DNA from: a virus
DNA length: 31,799 bases
Direction: 5' to 3' (one strand)
IMG/VR virus record: IMGVR_UViG_3300017991_000292
Span: 1 to 31,799 of that record
Shown: in pieces, positions 19,979-26,449 of the stretch
Layout of the letters: every line of letters starts with the position of its first letter
Numbering within the stretch: position 1 is the first letter of the stretch
Translations under genes and position numbers: made by a program
The notes under the pieces: generated by a model
The model's database searches: none
What the model saw: only the letters and a program-made list of their open reading frames with translations
What the model was told of the DNA's origin: nothing

Positions 19979-21106
19979 ATGTCACTTAATAGGGTGCCAC
20001 GTTTGTCCATATATCCTGGACATATCCTGTTCGTTATCGGATCCCTTGAAGTTGGTGGAACCGAGAAGCAGCTCGTAACTCTCGTCAACGGCCTGATGCA
20101 GCTTGGTGTTATCGGGGTGGATGTATTTGCCCTGGACGCTTCTGGACCACTGCGCGATCAGGTTCATGCAAAGGTTCACGATGGAGGAGTACGTGGATCT
20201 ATGCGTCGCAAACCGTGGCGCATGATTGTCGCAAGTTGGAGGCTCTTCCAGTTGATTCGGCGGACGCGTCCGCAGATTCTCCACGCATACCTTCCCCTGA
20301 TCACATTCATCGGTGCCCTCCTGGGCCGCCTGTGTAAGGTTCCCATGGTGATAACCGCCAAGCGAGCCCTCGGGACACACCAGGATCGGCGGCCGATACT
20401 GAAGCCCCTGGATCGCATAGCGAACAGGCTCAGCCACAAGATAACAGTCAATTCAGTGGCAGTCTATATGGACACTGTCGACCGCGACGGTGTGGATCCG
20501 CATAAGCTGGAGCTAATCTACAATGGTGTGAGGACACCAAGATGCGGCTCGGACATGTACTGGGGGTCGCCGCGCACAACGATAATCACAGTAGCCAATC
20601 TGATCCGGTACAAGGGACACACGGACCTCTTAAAGGCCATAGATCGTGTGGTATGCAAAGGGCACCACGTAAACGCGTTGATCGTGGGTGAGGATCGCGG
20701 AATGCTGCAGGAACTGAAGGATATGGCCTACGGCTGGTGCCTGAAGGACAATGTCAGCTTTCTCGGCCAGAGAGACGACGTGTCGAGACTGTTCAGCATC
20801 AGCGATATTGCAGTGTTGCCATCGCATGAGGAGGGCTTCTCAAATGCTATCCTGGAGGCTATGGCCCACGGTCTCCCGGTTGTGGCATATGACGTCGGGG
20901 GGAATAATGAGGCGGTGAACAATGGTATCACCGGCTACTTGGTCCCGGATGGGGACTATGTTGCGATGGCTGATCGGATCATCGATCTTATCGAGAACCC
21001 CGGCAGGGCGCTTTCCATGGGGGATTCCGGGATAGAACGCGCATCTTACATGTTCAATATCCACAGGATGATCGACAAACACGTTTCACTATATTGGGGG
21101 GAATAA
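19979..21106 (+). CDS. GT4-family (GT-B) glycosyltransferase
   Basis: 375 aa from ATG 19979 (GGGAGG eight bases upstream; the frame is open further up). The GT4 hallmarks are GSLEVGGTEKQLVTLVNGL in the N-terminal domain, then VANLIRYKGHTDLLKAI and PSHEEGFSNAILEAMAHGLP with the E-x7-E pair, and VPDGDYVAMADRI. It is a different subgroup from the enzyme at 8565-9638, not a duplicate. Cytoplasmic. Together with the methyltransferase it forms a small glycan-modifying group. Could alter the host envelope against superinfection, or modify a phage product; target unknown. Confidence 0.88.
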   Translation: MSLNRVPRLSIYPGHILFVIGSLEVGGTEKQLVTLVNGLMQLGVIGVDVFALDASGPLRDQVHAKVHDGGVRGSMRRKPWRMIVASWRLFQLIRRTRPQILHAYLPLITFIGALLGRLCKVPMVITAKRALGTHQDRRPILKPLDRIANRLSHKITVNSVAVYMDTVDRDGVDPHKLELIYNGVRTPRCGSDMYWGSPRTTIITVANLIRYKGHTDLLKAIDRVVCKGHHVNALIVGEDRGMLQELKDMAYGWCLKDNVSFLGQRDDVSRLFSISDIAVLPSHEEGFSNAILEAMAHGLPVVAYDVGGNNEAVNNGITGYLVPDGDYVAMADRIIDLIENPGRALSMGDSGIERASYMFNIHRMIDKHVSLYWGE

Positions 21107-21183
21107 TGTGCGGAATTGTCGGATGTGGCAAACAACCAGTACAAGCTATGGCCAATCCTGATGTGGGAGATGTGGAGGGAGAG

Positions 21184-21492
21184 ATGGGGTTGCTAAGGAA
21201 GATCCGTGGGATCTTGATCTACTGCAAGGTCTGCATGCAGAGGACCATGTCCTGGATGGCCATGATCAACTCGGCAATGATCGTCCTCCTTGTTCTTTCC
21301 GAATTTGGGATCAGCGTCAAGAAGTGGGCCATACCGATCTACATAGCAGCAGTCGTGATCATGGTGATTGTCGGGATCATAGAGGATCGCGCCGGGTTTC
21401 ACCGTGAGGAGATGAGAACCATAGCTGAAAGGAACCCGTACTTCCTGGACATTATGCATCAGCTGAAGGAGATCAAAAGGAGACTATTTTAA
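21184..21492 (+). CDS. Two-helix membrane protein
   Basis: 102 aa from ATG 21184, chosen for the GGAGGGAGAG site; an earlier in-frame ATG at 21106 overlaps the glycosyltransferase stop (TAATG) and would add 26 residues beginning MCGIVG. Two membrane helices are visible (MAMINSAMIVLLVLSEF; WAIPIYIAAVVIMVIVGII), with a charged C-terminal tail in the cytoplasm (EIKRRLF). No family recognised. Confidence 0.65.
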   Translation: MGLLRKIRGILIYCKVCMQRTMSWMAMINSAMIVLLVLSEFGISVKKWAIPIYIAAVVIMVIVGIIEDRAGFHREEMRTIAERNPYFLDIMHQLKEIKRRLF

Positions 21493-21698
21493 TGGGAAGG
21501 ACAACTGTCGTGTGCGGTGTCGAAGAATGTGAGCACAACAGAGTGGGGGCCTGCACACGGAGGGTTATCTTCATTGGCAAGGGTGGTAAGTGCGCAGACA
21601 ATGAGGAGGTGAATCGTGAACGCCACAGAGATACAGTATCTGACTCACACCTGGAACCCGGTAAAGATGCGGTGCAAAAGGGTTTCAGAGGGATGTGA
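21492..21698 (+). CDS. Small Cys-rich protein (DUF1540-like)
   Basis: 68 aa, start coupled to the previous stop (TAATG). The first half has the pattern VVCGVEECEHNRVGACTRR ... KGGKCADNE, four Cys plus His, like the compact metal-binding DUF1540 type proteins of phages and Firmicutes. The second half overlaps the DUF5131 gene by about 80 bp in another frame and has no clear structure. Function unknown. Confidence 0.6.
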   Translation: MGRTTVVCGVEECEHNRVGACTRRVIFIGKGGKCADNEEVNRERHRDTVSDSHLEPGKDAVQKGFRGM

Positions 21699-22392
21699 AA
21701 ACTGCTGGCACTTGACAATCTGTGATCGATTGAAGCGCAATCCGGCCCTCTCCGAGGAAAAAAGGCGTGCATTTGCCGGGGAGGTCGATCCGTTCATCGA
21801 TATGGATGAGCTGGATGCTCCCAGAAAGAGACGCATTCCGTCCATCATTGGTGTACAATTCATGGGCGATTTGTTTTATGAGGGAAACAGTCCGTCCATG
21901 ATCAACACTGTGTTTGCCACAATGCTACTGGCACGCCAGCACACCTTCCTGGTGCTCACCAAGCGCCCAGAGAGAATGGTTGAGCTATACCAGCACTGGT
22001 GGTCATGGGATAACGCGCCAAAGCATATCTGGCTCGGTATCACTGCGGAGAATCAGGCCAGGTTTGAAGAGCGATTTCAACATCTGGTGAAGGTGCCGTC
22101 CAGGGTGAAATTCATCAGCGCCGAACCTCTTCTTGGTCCTATAAACCTCGGATGGTGGCAGTGGTATATTGACTGGGTGATAACCGGATGTGAATCTGGG
22201 CCCGATAGGCGATACGCACATTGGGACTGGTTCCGTGAGCTCAGGGATCAATGTAAACATCCGAGGCTCAAGCAAATCCCATTCTTCTTTAAGCAGGGAG
22301 AGCGACTGTCCGGACATATACAATCAATGCCAATGCTCGACGGCACAGTGTGGGATCAGTTTCCGGAGGGGGTGTCCCATGCCAACCTTTAA
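21616..22392 (+). CDS. DUF5131 (phage Gp37/Gp68) three-Cys-motif protein, radical-SAM-like
   Basis: 258 aa, GTG start at 21616 after GAGGAGGTGAATC. Family marks: THTWNPVKMRCKRVSEGCEN with CW following (the three-Cys motif C-x5-C-x2-C), then SIIGVQFMGDLFYEG, TFLVLTKRPERM, IWLGITAENQ, FISAEPLLGPI and WVITGCESGP. This is the typical Gp37/Gp68 layout, a TIM-barrel-like fold resembling radical SAM enzymes. Members often sit beside a three-Cys-motif partner protein (TcmP), which I do not see here. Activity of the family is not established. Confidence 0.85.
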   Translation: MNATEIQYLTHTWNPVKMRCKRVSEGCENCWHLTICDRLKRNPALSEEKRRAFAGEVDPFIDMDELDAPRKRRIPSIIGVQFMGDLFYEGNSPSMINTVFATMLLARQHTFLVLTKRPERMVELYQHWWSWDNAPKHIWLGITAENQARFEERFQHLVKVPSRVKFISAEPLLGPINLGWWQWYIDWVITGCESGPDRRYAHWDWFRELRDQCKHPRLKQIPFFFKQGERLSGHIQSMPMLDGTVWDQFPEGVSHANL

Positions 22393-22582
22393 GTCGGTAT
22401 TCGGAAACGGTGGAAACATCGCGGGTTTTGAGTGGGACTGGCAATGTGAGGATTGCGGAAAGCAGCTGGACTTCCTACTCGTGGTGGAGAGCAAAACATC
22501 GATAGACTGGCAAGCGCGGTGTTGTGGAACGACATATATCATCTCGCCGTTCGCGGCTTGCTACTGCAAGGAGAAACCATGA
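22379..22582 (+). CDS. Small zinc-ribbon-like protein
   Basis: 67 aa from ATG 22379 (GGAGGGGGTGTCCC upstream), overlapping the DUF5131 end by 14 bp. Cysteines QCEDCGKQ, ARCCGTT and ACYCKEK are spaced as in a zinc ribbon. Aromatic, beta-rich sequence. It could accompany the DUF5131 protein. Its last bases overlap the next start (ATGA). Confidence 0.6.
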   Translation: MPTFKSVFGNGGNIAGFEWDWQCEDCGKQLDFLLVVESKTSIDWQARCCGTTYIISPFAACYCKEKP

Positions 22583-23031
22583 AGTCTGCATGGATAACCG
22601 CTGTACTATTGTTCTTTGCAATGATTGTGGTGTCTTGGCCATCCTTTCTCGCAAAGGGATACGTCACCGACGTAGAAGCTGGCCGTCAACCTGAGCATAT
22701 TGGAGGTCGGATCGAGTTCAACAGCCCCACGGCGCAGATGACCCTGTGGCCCGATGGCGAGCTGACGATCAACGGAACCAGGGTAGAGAAGCTCTACAAC
22801 TTCGAGATCCGGAAAGCCATACAGGAGCTGGCAAAGTCTATCAGACACAACGAGTCTCTCCTAATCAAGGACCGGGTAATAGAAAACCTCACTCACGCTC
22901 TTGAAGAGGCGAGTGAGGCTCTCGATAAATGCGTTCGGGGTTGCTACTGCAGGCCCGCTACTTGTTCTGATTATCCTGGAGGGCCCTCTTACCCACCAGA
23001 AAGTTCAGGACCACCGGCAACAGGGCCTTGA
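22579..23031 (+). CDS. Membrane-anchored protein with helical domain, possible spanin-like
   Basis: 150 aa from ATG 22579 with AGGAGAAACC upstream. An N-terminal membrane helix (AWITAVLLFFAMIVVSWP) is followed by a small beta part (MTLWPDGELTINGT), a long helix (ELAKSIRHNESLLIKDRVIE) and a Cys/Pro-rich tail (CVRGCYCRPATC). An inner-membrane anchor plus periplasmic coiled coil is like an i-spanin, but no partner gene overlaps it in the usual way. The last 74 bp overlap the convergent membrane-protein gene. A hairpin-forming repeat (CCTCACTC 22887-22894 / GAGTGAGG 22911-22918) lies within. Confidence 0.6.
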   Translation: MKSAWITAVLLFFAMIVVSWPSFLAKGYVTDVEAGRQPEHIGGRIEFNSPTAQMTLWPDGELTINGTRVEKLYNFEIRKAIQELAKSIRHNESLLIKDRVIENLTHALEEASEALDKCVRGCYCRPATCSDYPGGPSYPPESSGPPATGP

Positions 23032-23278
23032 CTGCGGTCTCGCCGAACAGAACAGTCAGCACAAGCAGGTTGATCAAGAAGAACACTGATCCTTCAAGTG
23101 ATTCCGCTTCTATAGTCCATGCCTTGCTGAATACCATGAAGTCGAGATACAGCGTGGAGAAGCCCCACACGATACGCTGAACACCCCTTAGAAAAAGAAG
23201 CGTTCTTCCTGCTACCGGTACAGACTCAAGATCTTTCTTCTCAATATCTCCTTTGTCTACGTCGATTTGATCGTTCAT
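22958..23278 (-). CDS. Two-helix membrane protein, holin-like
   Basis: 106 aa. Acidic/basic N-terminus (MNDQIDVDKGDIEKKDLESV), then helices around GVQRIVWGFSTLYLDFMVF and GSVFFLINLLVLTVLFGETA plus VKALLPVVLNFLV, and a charged tail. Size and layout are like class I/II holins. Directly downstream of the XhlA-like gene, so a holin/antiholin pair is a fair guess. Its 3' end overlaps the convergent gene at 22579-23031. Last gene of the late leftward module. Confidence 0.6.
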   Translation of the reverse strand: MNDQIDVDKGDIEKKDLESVPVAGRTLLFLRGVQRIVWGFSTLYLDFMVFSKAWTIEAESLEGSVFFLINLLVLTVLFGETAVKALLPVVLNFLVGKRALQDNQNK

Positions 23279-23293
23279 GACAACACCCCCCTT

Positions 23294-23536
23294 CTATGAT
23301 TTACCTGTGAACATTTCCTTGAGCCACACCATAGCAAAGACCGCAATCGTTGACATGGCCCCAGACATGCCACCCCAGAGACCAGACTTGACCTTTAAGG
23401 CAGACACGTCCTTACCTATCTCATCGAGTCTTTCAAAGATCTTGATCTGATTCTCGCGGTTGTCCCTCGCGGACGTCTCAAGAACCTTGAATTTCTCCTC
23501 GAAGTATTTGTCCCGATATTCATCTTCGTCGACCAT
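23294..23536 (-). CDS. XhlA-type coiled-coil membrane protein (holin partner)
   Basis: 80 aa with GGGAGGTATC upstream. An N-terminal acidic coiled coil (YFEEKFKVLETSARDNRENQ, EIGKDVSALKV) leads into one C-terminal membrane helix (GAMSTIAVFAMVWLKEMF). This is the shape of hemolysin XhlA-like phage proteins, which cooperate with a holin in cell lysis. Together with the next gene it suggests a lysis module, although no endolysin is visible in this window. Confidence 0.65.
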   Translation of the reverse strand: MVDEDEYRDKYFEEKFKVLETSARDNRENQIKIFERLDEIGKDVSALKVKSGLWGGMSGAMSTIAVFAMVWLKEMFTGKS

Positions 23537-23553
23537 GATACCTCCCGCTCAGC

Positions 23554-24453
23554 TCACTTCCCGATTTCATCCCGGTATAGGAAGTTTCCGGATATGAGGT
23601 TCTTTAGACCGAGCCTGTCCATGGCTTTCTTGTATTCATCCTTGAATACCTCGTAAAGACCGTCTATGAATCTATATAGCATGCTGATATCCTGGCTTGA
23701 GTAAAGCTCGGGACTGTTTGCAGTCTCCATTGCGTCCTCTTCTTGGCAATGCAGAAACTGTCTCACCTTGATGTATACGGTGTGAGGGTTCATCCCGAAT
23801 TGCTCAAGATATTCATGCGTGCCCATGCCTATTCTGCCAGTGACCTCAACATCCCTGACAGCGTGCAGAATTGCCATTTTGATGTGGTGCTCTATCTCTG
23901 CTTCTTCGAAGTCTTTCTCATCCCAATTATCAGGAATGTTGTATGCTGCCTTGATCTCATCATACGCATCCTGGAAAGCGCCGATCGCCTTTAGTGCTCC
24001 CTCTATGTATATGGACCTGTCGCTGATCCTTGACGAGAGCTCCTCCATGTCTATTTGGCGGAGCTCCTTGACGAACACGTTCTCGTCAGGACCTCCACCA
24101 CTCGCTTGAATCCTGCGCAGCTCTATCTGGTCCCTTTTGAGATCAAATATGTTCTCCTTTAATGCGGCCCTCTTCTTCTCAATCTCTGCCAAGCACTGCC
24201 TCAATCGCCTCAGTGGGGACTGAGACAGCATGGAGATCGTCATCAGCTTTGACATCGCCTGTGAGTTGCGCTTCCCGAATGCTCTCGTTGCCCGATCGAT
24301 CTCTCCCATTCGTCTGGCCACAAGTGCCATTTTCTCGTGATCCATTGTGTGAAACTCAATCTTCCCGCCGTCAACTATATTTCTTGCTACAATTACAGAC
24401 ATGGATGCTTCTATAGATTTCTGCAGGTCTGCCTTTACTACTTGCCTGTCCAT
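23554..24453 (-). CDS. Hypothetical helical protein
   Basis: 299 aa with AGGAGGGTGGT upstream. Almost entirely helical, with a central coiled coil (LRQCLAEIEKKRAALKENIF; LKRDQIELRRIQASGGG) and an N-terminal strand part (IVDGGKIEFHTMDHEKMALV). No known domain, no signal or membrane segment. Lies between the propeller gene and the lysis-like genes in the late module, so it may be a virion or assembly component. Function unknown. Confidence 0.65.
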   Translation of the reverse strand: MDRQVVKADLQKSIEASMSVIVARNIVDGGKIEFHTMDHEKMALVARRMGEIDRATRAFGKRNSQAMSKLMTISMLSQSPLRRLRQCLAEIEKKRAALKENIFDLKRDQIELRRIQASGGGPDENVFVKELRQIDMEELSSRISDRSIYIEGALKAIGAFQDAYDEIKAAYNIPDNWDEKDFEEAEIEHHIKMAILHAVRDVEVTGRIGMGTHEYLEQFGMNPHTVYIKVRQFLHCQEEDAMETANSPELYSSQDISMLYRFIDGLYEVFKDEYKKAMDRLGLKNLISGNFLYRDEIGK

Positions 24454-24462
24454 ACCACCCTC

Positions 24463-25527
24463 CTATGCGTTAGATGTCGCGCAGTGCACCCACTTGGCAG
24501 CCTCAAGATCCCCGAAGTCAGTGGCATTTCCTGCGCTTGAAATTGTGATGTAGTCGATCGTGTTTACCTTGTCGCCGTCGTCATTACTGGTATTGCCGCC
24601 GCTGAATATTCCACGGTCTGCTGTCCCGCTGGACGTCGATCTGAGGTATTGCCTTGCCTGTGTGAGATCCCCGAAGTCGGTCGCATTGCCGGTTGTTGTG
24701 ATCGTGACATAGTCCATTTCGTTTCGCACAGCACCGGTGTATCCCCCGCCGAACACGCCACGATTGCTTGTCCCGTTTGAGCAAGCGTCAGGGCCATATC
24801 TCGCAACCGTCAGATCTCCGAAGTCTGTACCGTTGCCTTCGGAGCTGATCGTGACGTACTCGATGACGTTTGTGAGGGATCCTGTATATCCGCCAGCGAA
24901 AACGCCCCTGTCTCCGGTCGCGTTAGACGTGGCCGCCAGATTGCTCTTTGTGGCAGTAAGGTCGCCGAAGTCGGTTGCATTGCCTGCAGAGCTGATTGTG
25001 ATATAGTCAATCGTATTCTGCAGGGTCTCGCTGCCGGTATCCCCGCCGCCAAGTATGCCCCTATCTGAGGTTCCGTTAGAACACGCAGCTCCATAGAACC
25101 TCGCCTGGGAGGAGTCGCCGAAGTCGGTTGCGTTCCCTTCCGAGCTGATAGTGATGTAGTCCATGGTGTCGTTGGCCGCATCTGTCCAACCGGCCATGAA
25201 TACGCCACGGTCTGTAGCGCCGTTCGACGCTGCATCACACCCTCGCCTGGCTGCCGTGAGATCTCCGAAATCCGCAGCGTCTCCCAGCGTGCCTATTGTC
25301 AGGAACGATATGACGTTGATGACGGACACCCCGCCACCTCCGAATACACCTCGGGCCCCTGCCGCAGCCGGTGCTTCGACACCTGCAACTTTCGCTGGGC
25401 TCTCCACGCCATTTACCTTCGCCGGATCTTCTACACCAGTAACCTTGAATGCAGCTATCGCAGCGCCTGGCAATGCAACAATGACCGAGAGGCCCCCGGT
25501 TGTTATGAGAAACCTCCGCCTATCCAC
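24463..25527 (-). CDS. Kelch-like six-bladed propeller protein with Tat-type signal
   Basis: 354 aa, GTG start at 25527 overlapping the upstream stop by one base. The N-terminus MDRRRFLITTGGLSVIVALP fits a twin-arginine signal (R-R-x-F-L, then a hydrophobic core and A-A-I-A). Next come three short repeats (VTGVEDPAKV, VNGVESPAKV, VAGVEAPA) as a linker. Then six about 47-residue repeats each with DRGVFGGG, DYITISSxGNATDFGDL and an A-R/K segment. The last repeat stops where the first begins, so the first RGVFGGG strand can close the ring. Such repeats are common in phage tail or appendage proteins. Export signal on a phage propeller is unusual. Confidence 0.75.
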   Translation of the reverse strand: MDRRRFLITTGGLSVIVALPGAAIAAFKVTGVEDPAKVNGVESPAKVAGVEAPAAAGARGVFGGGGVSVINVISFLTIGTLGDAADFGDLTAARRGCDAASNGATDRGVFMAGWTDAANDTMDYITISSEGNATDFGDSSQARFYGAACSNGTSDRGILGGGDTGSETLQNTIDYITISSAGNATDFGDLTATKSNLAATSNATGDRGVFAGGYTGSLTNVIEYVTISSEGNGTDFGDLTVARYGPDACSNGTSNRGVFGGGYTGAVRNEMDYVTITTTGNATDFGDLTQARQYLRSTSSGTADRGIFSGGNTSNDDGDKVNTIDYITISSAGNATDFGDLEAAKWVHCATSNA

Positions 25528-26030
25528 TACGGCACCTCAGTATAGGTCGCGTCTGGATTGAAAAATATGTACCCTGCAGCGATTCCGAACCCCACTATTT
25601 GCACTATGTCGCCGGTGTCAGATGGTGCAGCATATACAACGTCTCCGGCTGTCCCATCGCTGAGGTATACAACGTCCCCAGAGGCTGCAGAGCTGAATGC
25701 GGTGTCGTCGCGTATGGTGCCACTCAACAACAGCCTGCCAGTTTCACCGTCACCTGCGCTGTCCAGGGCAATGCCTAGTGCTGGATGTTTCACTGCGGCG
25801 TTTGTGCCGAGGGCCTTGAGCCATTCGTCTGCGGTTGCATCAGGGTAGCACAGCTCACCAAACACAACAGTCTCGCCGAATGTGACAGTAATGATATCGC
25901 CAGTAACTGATGTGTCAGCATTCAGGGTTGTCGGTATGGTCCTGTCCCCCCTGAAGCTCTGAGACCAGGCGGCCATCAGAAACGGGACCGAGATTGCCAG
26001 CATAATAAGCGCTTTGGTAGACCTTTTCAT
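25527..26030 (-). CDS. Secreted or virion beta-protein with signal sequence
   Basis: 167 aa. Starts MKRSTKALIMLAISVPFLMA, a Sec-type signal with a likely cut after AAWS or nearby. The rest is beta-rich and glycine-rich (GETVVFGELCYPDATADEWL, GDVVYLSDGTAGDVVYAAPS) and ends VQIVGFGIAAGYIFFNPDAT, an ending seen in phage tail-fibre and decoration-type proteins. It sits in the late module next to the propeller gene. Role in virion or host envelope is open. Confidence 0.65.
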   Translation of the reverse strand: MKRSTKALIMLAISVPFLMAAWSQSFRGDRTIPTTLNADTSVTGDIITVTFGETVVFGELCYPDATADEWLKALGTNAAVKHPALGIALDSAGDGETGRLLLSGTIRDDTAFSSAASGDVVYLSDGTAGDVVYAAPSDTGDIVQIVGFGIAAGYIFFNPDATYTEVP

Positions 26031-26039
26031 GACGCCCCC

Positions 26040-26447
26040 CTATTGGATCATCAAGACTGTTGTTACTGTTGCCGCAGAAGCCCCGCCTGTCTCAGTAGCC
26101 CTAATCTTCATAAACCTGGCAGGTTCTGGCTCGAACTGCAAGAGTCCACTTCCGGAAGTTAGCCCAGATCCTATGTCAGAAGCTGTAGAGGGCTCCACAA
26201 ACGTCGACCCATCGTTCGAAAGATAGTACTCGAACTTCACAGTTCCGTCGCCGGTAATCGTGTATTGCAGAGAGAAATATCCTTCGGGCTTAATAGCATT
26301 CAGGTCGTATGTCTGCAGCTCGCTCGTTCCGCTGGCAGTTAGCGCGGTAGAGCTATGATAGCTGAAGGTCTTGATGGCGTTGTTCTCTGCAAGGGCTACG
26401 ACAGCTACCAGCAGGCTCGCGCTGAGGGCTACGATTAGTTTCTTCAT
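26040..26447 (-). CDS. Secreted or virion protein with signal sequence
   Basis: 135 aa from ATG 26447 (AAGGAGATTGAAA upstream). Signal peptide MKKLIVALSASLLVAVVALA, probable cut after ALA. The mature part is Thr/Ser/Gly-rich and beta-like (YFSLQYTITGDGTVKFEYYL, SGLLQFEPEPARFMKIRATE), like jelly-roll or Ig-type domains of virion proteins. Directly follows the polyvalent gene. No family recognised. Confidence 0.65.
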   Translation of the reverse strand: MKKLIVALSASLLVAVVALAENNAIKTFSYHSSTALTASGTSELQTYDLNAIKPEGYFSLQYTITGDGTVKFEYYLSNDGSTFVEPSTASDIGSGLTSGSGLLQFEPEPARFMKIRATETGGASAATVTTVLMIQ

Positions 26448-26449
26448 TT

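Noticed and set aside
8565-21106. The two glycosyltransferases as a gene duplication
   Set aside because: Their N-terminal domains and motif surroundings differ strongly; they look like independent acquisitions.
21106-21183. Start of a class II glutamine amidotransferase/asparagine synthase (MCGIVG) after the glycosyltransferase
   Set aside because: Only six residues match; the following sequence is unrelated and a better ribosome site exists at 21174 for a start at 21184. It could be a remnant but cannot be supported.
22887-22918. Rho-independent terminator
   Set aside because: The inverted repeat lies within a coding sequence and has no U tract on either strand; it encodes an ordinary helix.
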